This document shows positions 33,902-42,714 of a stretch of DNA of 64,000 nucleotides, piece after piece. Where the stretch lies: positions 1-64,000 of the forward strand of contig JACDNZ010000006.1 in NCBI GenBank assembly GCA_017656345.1, read 5' to 3'. The notes under the pieces are model-generated. The model had not been told where the DNA came from. It made no database searches and saw nothing but the letters and a program-made list of their open reading frames with translations. Source of the DNA: Thermosipho sp. (in: thermotogales) (lineage in GTDB: Bacteria > Thermotogota > Thermotogae > Thermotogales > Fervidobacteriaceae). Position 1 is the first letter of the stretch; every line of letters begins with the position of its first letter. The position numbers and the translations under genes are program-made.

Positions 33902-35040
33902 TACCCCTTTTTGATTTAAAAAGACAATATAAAGAATTAAAGAAAGAAATATTAGACGCTATCGATCAAGTAATACAAAATGGAAAAGTAATTTTAGGGG
34001 CACAAGTAGAAAAGTTAGAAAGAAACATCTCAAGTTTTATAGGAGTAAAATATGGTATTGGTGTTGCAAATGGTAGCGATGCTCTAGTTATTGCTTTAAG
34101 AGCAATGGGAATAAACAAAGGAGATAAAGTTATAACTACACCGTATACGTTCTTCGCAACCGCATCATCCATTGTAAGAAATAATGCTATGCCAGTATTT
34201 GTGGATGTTGATAAAGAAACCTACAATATTGATTTAAACCAGGTTGAAAACATTTTAAAAAAAGAAAAAATATTCGGTATAATACCTGTTCACCTTTTTG
34301 GTCAAACAGTTGATCTTGAAGGACTTTTATACCTCAAAGAAAAATATGGTATAAAAATATTAGAAGATTGTGCTCAATCTATTGGTTCGGAAGGTAAAGT
34401 AAATGGAAGTATTAGAAAAAGTGGTAGTATTGGAGATGCGGGTATACTTTCATTCTTTCCAACGAAAAATCTTGGAACATATGGTGACGGTGGAATGATC
34501 GTAACCGACGATGAACAAATCTATGAAACAGCAAAAATGCTTCGAGTACATGGTTCTAAGAAAAAATATTTCCACGAAACAGTAGGGTATAATTCCAGGC
34601 TTGATGAAATACACGCTGCAATTTTAAACGTGAAATTTAAATATTTAGAGACATGGACAGACAAAAGAATTAGTATTGCCAAAAAATACGCCAAATTTTT
34701 TGAAAAAGAGAAATTAAACCTAAAATATCCAAAAATTGAACAAAAATCTTTTAAATACCATGTTTTTCACCAATATGTAGTGAAATTTAAAGATAATAAA
34801 ATTAGAGACAAAGTAAGAAATCACCTAAATGATGCTGGGATTGGCACTAGTATATACTATCCAGTTCCACTTCATTTACAAAGTTGTTTTAAAAAACTAG
34901 GATATAAGGAAGGAGATTTTCCAATCTCAGAAAATCTATCAAAAACAACACTTGCGCTACCCATTTTTCCCGAATTAACTGACGAAGAAATCGAAAAAGT
35001 TGTTTTTGAAATTTCTAAAGTATTAAAGGAGGAACAATAA
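33898..35040 (+). CDS. DegT/DnrJ/EryC1/StrS family aminotransferase
   Basis: A 380-residue PLP-dependent sugar aminotransferase. IPLFDLKRQYKELKKEI is the family N-terminus; the PLP lysine lies in SFFPTKNLGTYGDGG (about residue 190), the cofactor Asp in ILEDCAQSIGS. Such enzymes make amino sugars for surface polysaccharides or glycosylated products from keto sugar nucleotides. No other sugar-nucleotide gene is in the operon, so the substrate is unknown. It overlaps nth by four bases and the small coiled-coil gene by one. Confidence 0.9.
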   Translation: MIPLFDLKRQYKELKKEILDAIDQVIQNGKVILGAQVEKLERNISSFIGVKYGIGVANGSDALVIALRAMGINKGDKVITTPYTFFATASSIVRNNAMPVFVDVDKETYNIDLNQVENILKKEKIFGIIPVHLFGQTVDLEGLLYLKEKYGIKILEDCAQSIGSEGKVNGSIRKSGSIGDAGILSFFPTKNLGTYGDGGMIVTDDEQIYETAKMLRVHGSKKKYFHETVGYNSRLDEIHAAILNVKFKYLETWTDKRISIAKKYAKFFEKEKLNLKYPKIEQKSFKYHVFHQYVVKFKDNKIRDKVRNHLNDAGIGTSIYYPVPLHLQSCFKKLGYKEGDFPISENLSKTTLALPIFPELTDEEIEKVVFEISKVLKEEQ

Positions 35041-35240
35041 TGGACGACGGTAAAAAAACACTGGAAGAATTATTAAAAAGATATTTAAGAGTAAAAGAAA
35101 CGATAAAGGAATTAAACAGAGAGAAAAAAGAATTAGAAGAAATGATTGTAGACTTTGTTGAAAATATGGACATCGACAATATGGTTGTGGAGGGTGTACT
35201 TGTTGAATTTCAAAGAAAAACTAAAATTCAAATAAAATAA
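35040..35240 (+). CDS. Small coiled-coil protein, unknown function
   Basis: A 66-residue protein that I do not recognise. Residues 1-42 form a charged coiled coil (LLKRYLRVKETIKELNREKK) and the rest is a short beta-prone tail (NMVVEGVLVEFQRKTKIQIK). It starts at ATG 35040, inside the stop of the aminotransferase (TAATG), with AAAGGAGG upstream, so translation is well supported. The layout, a coiled coil followed by a two-strand tail, is similar to small phage-type or nucleoid-associated proteins, but no function should be assigned. Confidence 0.7.
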   Translation: MDDGKKTLEELLKRYLRVKETIKELNREKKELEEMIVDFVENMDIDNMVVEGVLVEFQRKTKIQIK

Positions 35241-35272
35241 GTTAGCCACATCTTAAGAGGGGAGGGGTTTGC

Positions 35273-36613
35273 GTGGATAAGCTTTTCAAACTAAAAGAAA
35301 AAGGAACAAACGCGCGTACCGAAATTATTGCTGGTATCACCACCTTTTTAACCATGGCATACATCATATTCGTCAATCCCAGCATCTTAATTAACGTAAT
35401 TCCTGGTGCAACTCCTGGAAGTGATCTTTACACACAATTCTTCGGAGCATTCATGGTCGCAACTATACTTGGTGCAGCAACTGCAACTTTGATTATGGGA
35501 CTATGGGCAAATTATCCATTCGCACTTGCTCCAGGTATGGGACTTAATGCATATTTTGCTTTCACAGTATGTCTCAAATTAGGAATCGACTGGAGAATAG
35601 CTCTCGCAGCTGTATTTGTAGAAGGTATCATTTTCATCCTTCTCACCCTCACAGGTGTTCGAGGATTCGTAGTAAAAGCCGTCCCATCAAGTATTAAATT
35701 AGCAACAAGTGCTGGTATTGGTTTGTTCATAGCATTTATAGGTCTTAAAAGTGCCGGTATTGTAGTATCTGATCCAGCTACATTTGTAACTCTTGGCGAT
35801 CTTACTTCACCAGCAGCTCTTGTAGCAATTATTGGTTTCTTTATCATAGCTATATTGTTTGCCCTAAGAGTCCCTGGTTCAATTTTAATTGGAATTCTCC
35901 TTTCAACATTCATCGGAGCTCTTCCTGTATTTAAAGTAACCGAATTCCAAGGAATAGTTGGTAAAATTCCAGACATCTCTCCAACGTTCCTAAAACTATT
36001 TGAAAAATTCTCATGGGCAGATCTTGCTTCTGGAACATTCTGGGTCGTCGTATTCACATTCTTCTTCGTAGACTTTTTCGACACCCTTGGTACTTTAACA
36101 GGACTTGCTGAAAGTGCAGGATTTATGAAAAATGGTGAATTCCCAAGAGCAAACAGAGCATATATGGCAGACGCAGTTGGAACTTCCGTTGGTGCATTAT
36201 TTGGTACATCAACAGTTACAACATATATTGAAAGTAGTACAGGAATTGCAGAAGGTGGAAAGACAGGTCTTACCGCAGTTACTGTCGCAGTTCTAATGCT
36301 TCTCATGTTATTCTTCGCACCACTTGGGTTAACCATTCCAGCTGCTGCTACAGCCCCAGCATTGATCTTTGTTGGTGCTTTGATGCTTAAAGGAATGAAA
36401 TTAATAAACTGGGATGATATTACAGAAGCTATCCCAGCATTTGTTACCATGATTGTAATGCCTCTCACATACTCCATAGCAAACGGTATTGCTTTAGGTT
36501 TAATTGTTTACCCAATAGTAAAAACATTCAGCGGAAAAGCAAAAGAAGTTCACTGGTTTAACTGGATACTCGCTATACTCTTTACACTTTATCTGATCTA
36601 CTTAAGAGGATAA
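35273..36613 (+). CDS. NCS2/AzgA-type purine permease
   Basis: A 446-residue membrane transporter with about 13 helices, of the AzgA/PbuG branch of nucleobase permeases (guanine, hypoxanthine, adenine). TNARTEIIAGITTFLTMAYI is the family start; APGMGLNAYFAFTVC, SAGIGLFIAFIGL, FFFVDFFDTLGTLTG and GTSTVTTYIESSTGIAEGGK are family signatures near the substrate site. GTG 35273 follows GAGGGGAGGGG. Base use differs from the neighbours: sampled lines have about 42% GC against about 20-30% around it, with many C-ending codons, which may reflect strong expression or transfer. Confidence 0.92.
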   Translation: MDKLFKLKEKGTNARTEIIAGITTFLTMAYIIFVNPSILINVIPGATPGSDLYTQFFGAFMVATILGAATATLIMGLWANYPFALAPGMGLNAYFAFTVCLKLGIDWRIALAAVFVEGIIFILLTLTGVRGFVVKAVPSSIKLATSAGIGLFIAFIGLKSAGIVVSDPATFVTLGDLTSPAALVAIIGFFIIAILFALRVPGSILIGILLSTFIGALPVFKVTEFQGIVGKIPDISPTFLKLFEKFSWADLASGTFWVVVFTFFFVDFFDTLGTLTGLAESAGFMKNGEFPRANRAYMADAVGTSVGALFGTSTVTTYIESSTGIAEGGKTGLTAVTVAVLMLLMLFFAPLGLTIPAAATAPALIFVGALMLKGMKLINWDDITEAIPAFVTMIVMPLTYSIANGIALGLIVYPIVKTFSGKAKEVHWFNWILAILFTLYLIYLRG

Positions 36614-36650
36614 GAAATTAATATGTAAAGCGGGAATAAAACAAATTGAA

Positions 36651-36686
36651 AAACCTTCCTCCTGTACCGGGAGGAAGGTTTTTTAT
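36651..36686 (+). terminator. Terminator after purine permease
   Basis: An 11-bp stem AACCTTCCTCC (36652-36662) / GGAGGAAGGTT (36670-36680) followed by six T residues. Confidence 0.9.
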
Positions 36687-36785
36687 TTAAAAATATTTAA
36701 AAATCATATCAGACAAACAATAGTAAACAAAAAATAAAGTTTTCATACCAATCATTCTATTTTTAAATATTATCCAATAAAAAGT

Positions 36786-36810
36786 TAAGCCCTCCATATG
36801 GAGGGCTTCT
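36786..36810 (-). terminator. Terminator after O-antigen-ligase-like gene
   Basis: A 9-bp stem AAGCCCTCC (36787-36795) / GGAGGGCTT (36800-36808) with an ATAT loop, just past the stop codon on the minus strand, followed there by AACTTTTTATT. Confidence 0.8.
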
Positions 36811-36813
36811 TGA

Positions 36814-39800
36814 CTATTTCAACTCATTTAAAATGTTCTCTAAATAATTTAAGATTTCCTCTTTTGTGTTTAGTGGCTTTCCCTCTTCCATTTCAACTTT
36901 ACTCCAATCTTTAATTACATTTTCCCACATATTTTCAGAAAATTCCTTGTAATTTTCCTCTAAATTTGAAGCAATGTATCTTAAATCATTTACCAGTAAC
37001 TCGTAATGAGCTATAAATCTCATATAACTTTCATAAATATTGGCACTACTGGGTGGATTTTCAACAATACCCTGGATTGCCTCTTTTATTTTTAGAAGAA
37101 TATTAACATTTATTCCCATTTTTTGAATTTGAGAAATGAAATTATTGAGTTCTTGAACTCCTACAGACACCCATATATTTTGTTTTCTTTGATCATACCA
37201 TTTTGGAAATTCTACCTGGTTCAATTTTGAAATATATCCGGCTTCAGCTGACATAAAATTGTAACTCTTAAAAGTGCTATTAATTTCATCGAGTGTCTTA
37301 ACAAACATGTTTACAATTACATTTACTGCTGCTTCAGGTAACTTTTCACCAACCAATATACTTTCAAGCTGAGAACTATATTTTTCTTTCATGCTTTCAA
37401 CAGTTTTATCCAAACTTTCCTGGTACTTAGGAAGTTGTTTTTTTGCTTCAATATTCGATGTTTTATACAAATTCACTAATTTTTCCAGAGTATATATTGT
37501 CTCTTGATACTTTCCTGCTTTGTAATATTCAAAAGCACTAGCATGCAAGAAATCAAGAACTCCATTGGGTACACCCCAAACGCCTTTGAGGGTCATGTAT
37601 TTTACCGCTTTTATTTCTGTTTCAGCAAGCCAGTAAAGCAACTCTCTAACAGGAATAACAGTAGGTGGTTGAAGTTTAAAAGTCATACCTGCAAAAAATC
37701 TATATATATCCTGTCCAGATGTTGCCTTTGAAACATCAGGATTTTTCCAATCCGGGAATCTATTCCAGCCTCCCGGCATATTCTGGATTGTTTTTTTCAC
37801 GTAAGTATTATAGTTATCAAAAAACTTTATAACTAATGTTTTTACATATGAATAATATTCACTATCACTTGGTAATTTACTTAAAAGTTGCTTGGCTAAG
37901 TTATGAAGTGAATGATATCTCACCGCAATTGCTTTATATGTGTTTCTTTCATTAAATGAAAGCAACGATGTCTGATATAAACCAACTGAGTCGATAAGTG
38001 CTTGCATTATTGAAAAATCAAATTGTGAAAGAATGTCTGGATTTTCTTCGATATATGGTACTAACTTTTCAAGCCATCTATATTTGTATTGTTCATATAT
38101 TACTTTTTGATATTCATCAAAATCTTGAGCAAATATTTCTTTATAATGACTTAAAATATTGTTTTTTAAATTTGCAATTCTGTAATTCTGAACAGAAAGT
38201 GTTCCAAGATAAAAATAGGATTTACCATACGTGTGATTTAATTTGACACTCTTCAACAATTTTTCACTGGCAGTTTTATAATATTTTTCTGCGTACTGAG
38301 GTAATTGTTCTTTCTGTGCTTTTATTTGTGAAATTTGTGAAATTATCTGATTTCTTATTTTGTTTATCTCCGAAAGCCTTTGATTTTCTATATCAATTTC
38401 ATTGTAAGGAAGCGATTTCTGCAAATATTCCTGTTGTTTATTTCTTTTCCAATTCTCCGGACTTAAGTACGAGTACTGGCCAGAATAATTTTCAAGATCC
38501 TTTAATCTTCTCTCCAATTGACTAATAAACTGATCAGCTTTCGGAATTTCCTCAAGAATCTTTACATAGGTTATATAAGAACCGTTCCCTTCTTTAAAGT
38601 TTACTTCTGATATGAAATGATTCCATCTTAAATAAGTAGAGGTATACAATGTTGCAACTATTAAAATTCCAACAATTACTGCCGATTTGTTTTTTATTTC
38701 TTTTAATTCTTTTTTTGTAAAATAAGGACCTACTGCTACACTTGCAAAAAATATTGCTGCAAGTGCATTTGGCAAAAGATGCCCAGGAAAACTAAATACA
38801 CTTTGGATAGCAAACCCAACAACCGCTACCGACAAAGAAAGGAAAAGAATTAAATCGTCTTTATCATCTATTTTCTTTGGAATTGTGAAAAAGAAATATC
38901 CAAGAGAAATTAAAAGCCCTATTATCAACACAAAACCAACTATCCCGGTTTCTCCTAGAACCTGGAAGTAATCGTTGTGAGCTCTTTTGAAATTATTCCA
39001 ACCATAATATAATTCCGGATGTTTTTCAAGATATTCTCCCATTTTGGTTATCGATAAAAGCTGATACGTACTTATTCCTGTTCCAAAAATTTTATGATCT
39101 TCCCAAAGTTCTAAAGAAGTAAACCACGATAAAAACCTTTCATCTTTACTTGAAACTGATGCCATGGCTGCAAATCTACTAGTCATATTTACCTTACCAT
39201 TACCGGTTAGAGGATTTGGGGTATTATACAAAACTACCACAAATACTGAAAGAATTAACACTACAAAAAAGATGTACCGAGTTAATAATTTTAACTTACT
39301 TGCAAGTTTTTCATTTTTCTGTCTAATTTTTTCTAAAGCTTTATCTTTTTTGTTTCTACTCCATATGAAATAGAAAATAACATAAAGAGAGGTCATAATG
39401 ATTATTGCTAAATATTCTGATCTTGTTTGTGAAACAATAACCGCTGTAAGCCCAACAACAAAAGTAATCGCTGCAAATATTTTTATAGATAAAACTTTTA
39501 AAAAGTTGGGATTTTCCAATCCAAGATCAAAACTTAAAATAAAATACAACGCAATTGGTAAAAGCATATCAATGTAATTTGCGGTAAAAATAACATTTCC
39601 AACTGTTGATTTAATTGCTGCTCTGGTAAATGGCTCACCTACATTACCAAGGAACAAATCAACACCCAGGTAAAAATTCAAAAGAGCGTCAATGGATATA
39701 ATTAATGAAGTAATCAAAAAGGTAAACAAAAGCGTATTAATCTTTCGTTTGTCTTTGTAAACAGTGCTAAAATAAATTGCTAAAATTGCATTAAACAAAA

Positions 39801-40092
39801 CGTATAATGCTATATCAATTGATTGTCTAAAGTAAAAAGGATTATCTCTTAAAACATTAAAGCTTGAAATGATCGAAACTATTGCAAATAAAAACCAGAG
39901 AACATGAGCATGAGATATATAAAACTTTATTTTCTTTTCTTTGATCCATTTAAACAAAAAAGAAGTAAAGAGTATGGAAATCGCTAAGGTTAAAATTGCA
40001 TATTTTGGAACACTAAATTCGTACGTAAGCTTTGGATGAGCAAAAAGCGCAACAAGCACAACTGTTATATGTAACAATATATCGTTAAACAA
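36814..40092 (-). CDS. O-antigen ligase/polymerase-like membrane protein with long TPR-like tail
   Basis: A 1092-residue protein, about twice the usual size. The N-terminal about 460 residues hold some 12 membrane helices and a Wzy_C/O-antigen-ligase domain; the large outside loop contains SRFAAMASVSSKDERF, the helix-turn FGTGISTYQLL and the HNDYFQVLGETGIVG motif (conserved His). The C-terminal about 600 residues are soluble and helical with TPR-like units (KLLKSVKLNHTYGKSYFYLG; ASAFEYYKAGKYQETIYTLEK). It may join or polymerise surface glycans, or glycosylate proteins. TTG 40092 is chosen because it lies six bases behind AAAAAGGAGGGG; the frame start at 40119 is upstream of that site. No glycan genes adjoin. 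Confidence 0.8.
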   Translation of the reverse strand: MFNDILLHITVVLVALFAHPKLTYEFSVPKYAILTLAISILFTSFLFKWIKEKKIKFYISHAHVLWFLFAIVSIISSFNVLRDNPFYFRQSIDIALYVLFNAILAIYFSTVYKDKRKINTLLFTFLITSLIISIDALLNFYLGVDLFLGNVGEPFTRAAIKSTVGNVIFTANYIDMLLPIALYFILSFDLGLENPNFLKVLSIKIFAAITFVVGLTAVIVSQTRSEYLAIIIMTSLYVIFYFIWSRNKKDKALEKIRQKNEKLASKLKLLTRYIFFVVLILSVFVVVLYNTPNPLTGNGKVNMTSRFAAMASVSSKDERFLSWFTSLELWEDHKIFGTGISTYQLLSITKMGEYLEKHPELYYGWNNFKRAHNDYFQVLGETGIVGFVLIIGLLISLGYFFFTIPKKIDDKDDLILFLSLSVAVVGFAIQSVFSFPGHLLPNALAAIFFASVAVGPYFTKKELKEIKNKSAVIVGILIVATLYTSTYLRWNHFISEVNFKEGNGSYITYVKILEEIPKADQFISQLERRLKDLENYSGQYSYLSPENWKRNKQQEYLQKSLPYNEIDIENQRLSEINKIRNQIISQISQIKAQKEQLPQYAEKYYKTASEKLLKSVKLNHTYGKSYFYLGTLSVQNYRIANLKNNILSHYKEIFAQDFDEYQKVIYEQYKYRWLEKLVPYIEENPDILSQFDFSIMQALIDSVGLYQTSLLSFNERNTYKAIAVRYHSLHNLAKQLLSKLPSDSEYYSYVKTLVIKFFDNYNTYVKKTIQNMPGGWNRFPDWKNPDVSKATSGQDIYRFFAGMTFKLQPPTVIPVRELLYWLAETEIKAVKYMTLKGVWGVPNGVLDFLHASAFEYYKAGKYQETIYTLEKLVNLYKTSNIEAKKQLPKYQESLDKTVESMKEKYSSQLESILVGEKLPEAAVNVIVNMFVKTLDEINSTFKSYNFMSAEAGYISKLNQVEFPKWYDQRKQNIWVSVGVQELNNFISQIQKMGINVNILLKIKEAIQGIVENPPSSANIYESYMRFIAHYELLVNDLRYIASNLEENYKEFSENMWENVIKDWSKVEMEEGKPLNTKEEILNYLENILNELK

Positions 40093-40163
40093 GAAAATCC
40101 CCTCCTTTTTATTTTTCAAAATTAATTATACCACTCAATCCATTTTTATTTAAAAAAATATTA

Positions 40164-40192
40164 TGATATAATATCGTTGACCAGGTGGTCAA
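40164..40192 (+). promoter_or_regulatory. Promoter and TetR-type operator of ABC-2 exporter operon
   Basis: An extended -10 TGaTATAAT (TATAAT at 40167-40172) is followed by TTGACCAGGTGGTCAA (40177-40192), a dyad with perfect 7-base arms TTGACCA/TGGTCAA and GG at the centre. It covers the expected start point (+1 to about +14), a position that blocks transcription. The TetR regulator at the end of the operon is the natural binding protein; this is inference. Confidence 0.7.
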
Positions 40193-40225
40193 TTTAATTT
40201 TACTTTTTTTGTGAGGAGGAAAAAA

Positions 40226-41083
40226 ATGATAATAGTAAAAAACCTAAAAAAATATTATGGAAAAAATAGAGGAATTGAAGATGTAAGTTTTGAAATCAAC
40301 GAAGGAGAGATTCTCGGTTTAATTGGCCCTAATGGAGCTGGTAAAACCACAACTATAAGAATTTTAACCGGTTTTCTTTCACCAGATAATGGAAAGGCAC
40401 TAATTTCAAACAAAAAAATGCCTTTCGAAATTGATTTGGTAAAAGAAAATATTGGTTATATACCTGGTGAAGTTAACTTCTACGGAGAAATGCGAGTAAA
40501 AGAATTTCTCGAATTTAATAGATCATTTTATAAAAACATTGATTTGAACTATGAAAAAGAACTCATTAAAATTCTTGGAATTGAATTAAATAAAAAATTT
40601 AAAGCATTATCACTTGGAAACAAGAAAAAAGTAGCAATTTTACAAGCATTGGTACATAAGCCAAAATATCTTATCTTAGACGAACCAACAAATGGACTTG
40701 ATCCACTCGTTCAACAAAAATTTTACGAACTTATTTTAAAACATAAACAAATGGGAGCAGTTATTTTATTTTCATCTCATATCTTATCAGAAGTGGAAAA
40801 GATATGTGACACGTTTGCAATGATAAAAGATGGAAAGGTTATAAAATCAGGCACTATAGATAGTTTGAGAGATATTTCTAAAAAGTTGATCTATATATAC
40901 GACCTAGTATTTACTGAAAATCTAAAAAGATTTGATTACAAAATTAAAGAAAATGTTTATATTTTTGAAATAAAAAATAATGATTTAAAAGATTTCTTAA
41001 ATGAACTTGTAAAAACCGAATTTAAAGATATTGAAATAAAAAATCCTGCACTTGAAGATATCTTTCTTGAACTTTATAAATAG
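40226..41083 (+). CDS. ABC exporter ATP-binding protein
   Basis: A 285-residue ATPase of the CcmA/DrrA exporter type. Walker A GPNGAGKTTT is at about residues 36-45, the Q-loop region IGYIPGEVNFYGEMRVKEFL, signature ALSLGNKKKVAILQALVHKP (with LGNKK in place of LSGGQ-like wording), Walker B LILDEPTNGLDP and the H-loop in FSSHILSEVEK. The C-terminal about 80 residues are the usual regulatory extension. ATG 40226 follows GAGGAGG by six bases. It works with the two permeases behind it; the cargo is unknown. Confidence 0.93.
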   Translation: MIIVKNLKKYYGKNRGIEDVSFEINEGEILGLIGPNGAGKTTTIRILTGFLSPDNGKALISNKKMPFEIDLVKENIGYIPGEVNFYGEMRVKEFLEFNRSFYKNIDLNYEKELIKILGIELNKKFKALSLGNKKKVAILQALVHKPKYLILDEPTNGLDPLVQQKFYELILKHKQMGAVILFSSHILSEVEKICDTFAMIKDGKVIKSGTIDSLRDISKKLIYIYDLVFTENLKRFDYKIKENVYIFEIKNNDLKDFLNELVKTEFKDIEIKNPALEDIFLELYK

Positions 41084-41094
41084 GAGGAAAAAAT

Positions 41095-41895
41095 ATGAAC
41101 TTAATAAAAAAAGAGTTCAAATACAACCTTAAGAATCTTTTAATTTGGATTACTGTGATTGTACTTTTTAATTTAATGTTTTCCTCCATCACTGATCTTG
41201 TAAACAATCAAAACAGCTTAGTCTTATCTTTCTTGGAAAAAATGCCGGAAACTTTTCTAAAAGCCTTCAATTTAGACCTCAACACACTCTCAAGACCTGA
41301 AGGACTTTTCGGCTCAGAAGGAATGACATTTATGTTCATATTCTTTGGTATATTTGGAATAACCCTTGCCAGCAAAATATTTGCAGGAGAATTTGACAAC
41401 AAGACTATAGAATATCTTCTGATTAAACCTTTTTCAAGAAAGAAAATTTTCTCTGAAAAAGTATTTGTTTTATCAATCAATACTTTCTTACTCTTTGCTT
41501 TTTTCTTATTAACTATCCTATTATTTTTCAAATTATTTGTTAGTGAAAATTATAGTAATATAGTGTTAGTTTCTTTTAGTCTATACCTTTTCGTAACTGA
41601 ATTTTTCTTTGCATCACTTTCAATTTTGATTTCATTAATAACAAAAAATAAAAAATTGACCAATTCAATTGTCATGGGAATATTATTTTTCATGTATTTT
41701 GGTTATTCTGTAACTCAGGGTGTCAAAAATGCTGAAATAATAAGAAAAATCAGTATTTTCAACTACATGTCTACAATAGACACGATTAAAAATCTTAATG
41801 GATTTTATCTAAATTCTTTTCTCATATTGGTAATTTCAATTACCGTCATATTCATATCAATGAAACTATTCGAAAAGCAAAATATACTCTTGTAA
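41095..41895 (+). CDS. ABC-2 type exporter permease, copy 1
   Basis: A 266-residue membrane protein of the ABC-2 family with six predicted helices. The N-terminus MNLIKKEFKYNLKNLLIWI and the FAGEFDNKTIEYLLIKPFSRKK segment (about residues 98-120) closely match the next gene (KKELKFNIKNFLIW; SEYESKTIEYLLVKPITRKK), showing a tandem duplication. The two probably pair as a heterodimeric channel with the ATPase encoded upstream. Twelve bases separate it from copy 2. Start ATG with AGGAGG. Confidence 0.88.
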   Translation: MNLIKKEFKYNLKNLLIWITVIVLFNLMFSSITDLVNNQNSLVLSFLEKMPETFLKAFNLDLNTLSRPEGLFGSEGMTFMFIFFGIFGITLASKIFAGEFDNKTIEYLLIKPFSRKKIFSEKVFVLSINTFLLFAFFLLTILLFFKLFVSENYSNIVLVSFSLYLFVTEFFFASLSILISLITKNKKLTNSIVMGILFFMYFGYSVTQGVKNAEIIRKISIFNYMSTIDTIKNLNGFYLNSFLILVISITVIFISMKLFEKQNILL

Positions 41896-41907
41896 GGAGG
41901 TAGTTCA

Positions 41908-42702
41908 ATGTTATTTAAAAAAGAATTAAAGTTTAACATAAAAAATTTTTTAATATGGACATTAGTTTTACTTTTCTTTTCTGCGATGATCGCCCCATTT
42001 ATTGATGGAATCATGGAGGATGCTGACTCGCTTAAAGAATTTATAAACTCTCTTCCAAAATTCATGCTTAAAATGTTCAATATTTCAGAAAATTTTATCA
42101 CTCCTGAAGGTTTTTTTAGCGCAAAAGTAATGTTTATGGCGGAAATATTTGCAGGAATATTTGCGATAATCCTGGCTGTAAATATTTTTGTATCGGAATA
42201 TGAATCAAAAACCATTGAATACTTACTTGTAAAACCTATTACAAGAAAGAAAATCTTCTATAAAAAGCTACTAGTCCTCATTATTTACTATTCCATTTTT
42301 TCGTTAGTTTTCTGTGTAAGTGTTCTCTGGCTTTTTAGTATTTATGTTCATTATGAATATAATCCATATATCTTGGCTGGTTTTTCACTTTATCTCTACG
42401 TAATTGAAATATTTTTTGGTTCAATAACTGTACTTTTGTCGGTAATATTCCAAAAATCTTTTCTAACAATATCCATATCTTCGGGAATTTTCCTGCTTAT
42501 GTTTATCACTGATATGTTAGGAAATGCTGTCGAAAAACTCAGCTGGCTTAGAAGTATTACGATATTTAAATATATTTCATTAGGAGACACCATTCAATAC
42601 AATAAAGTATATGTTTCAAATTCCATACTTTCCATTTTAATCGGATTTGGTATTCTATTAATTGCCGGAAAAATCTTTGAAAAAGAAGACATTTTAATAT
42701 AG
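41908..42702 (+). CDS. ABC-2 type exporter permease, copy 2
   Basis: A 264-residue permease with six predicted helices, the paralogue of the preceding gene, as shown by shared start and EYLL-KP--RKKIF segments. Differences cluster in the middle helices, so the copies have diverged enough to have separate roles in a heterodimer. ATG 41908 follows AAGGAGGT. The TetR regulator gene begins 12 bases behind its stop. Confidence 0.88.
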   Translation: MLFKKELKFNIKNFLIWTLVLLFFSAMIAPFIDGIMEDADSLKEFINSLPKFMLKMFNISENFITPEGFFSAKVMFMAEIFAGIFAIILAVNIFVSEYESKTIEYLLVKPITRKKIFYKKLLVLIIYYSIFSLVFCVSVLWLFSIYVHYEYNPYILAGFSLYLYVIEIFFGSITVLLSVIFQKSFLTISISSGIFLLMFITDMLGNAVEKLSWLRSITIFKYISLGDTIQYNKVYVSNSILSILIGFGILLIAGKIFEKEDILI

Positions 42703-42714
42703 GAGATGAACACG

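Noticed and set aside
35512-36477. A 321-codon open frame on the minus strand opposite the purine permease gene
   Set aside because: It is antisense to a well-supported transporter and has no ribosome site or known motif; it results from the C-rich third positions of the permease gene.
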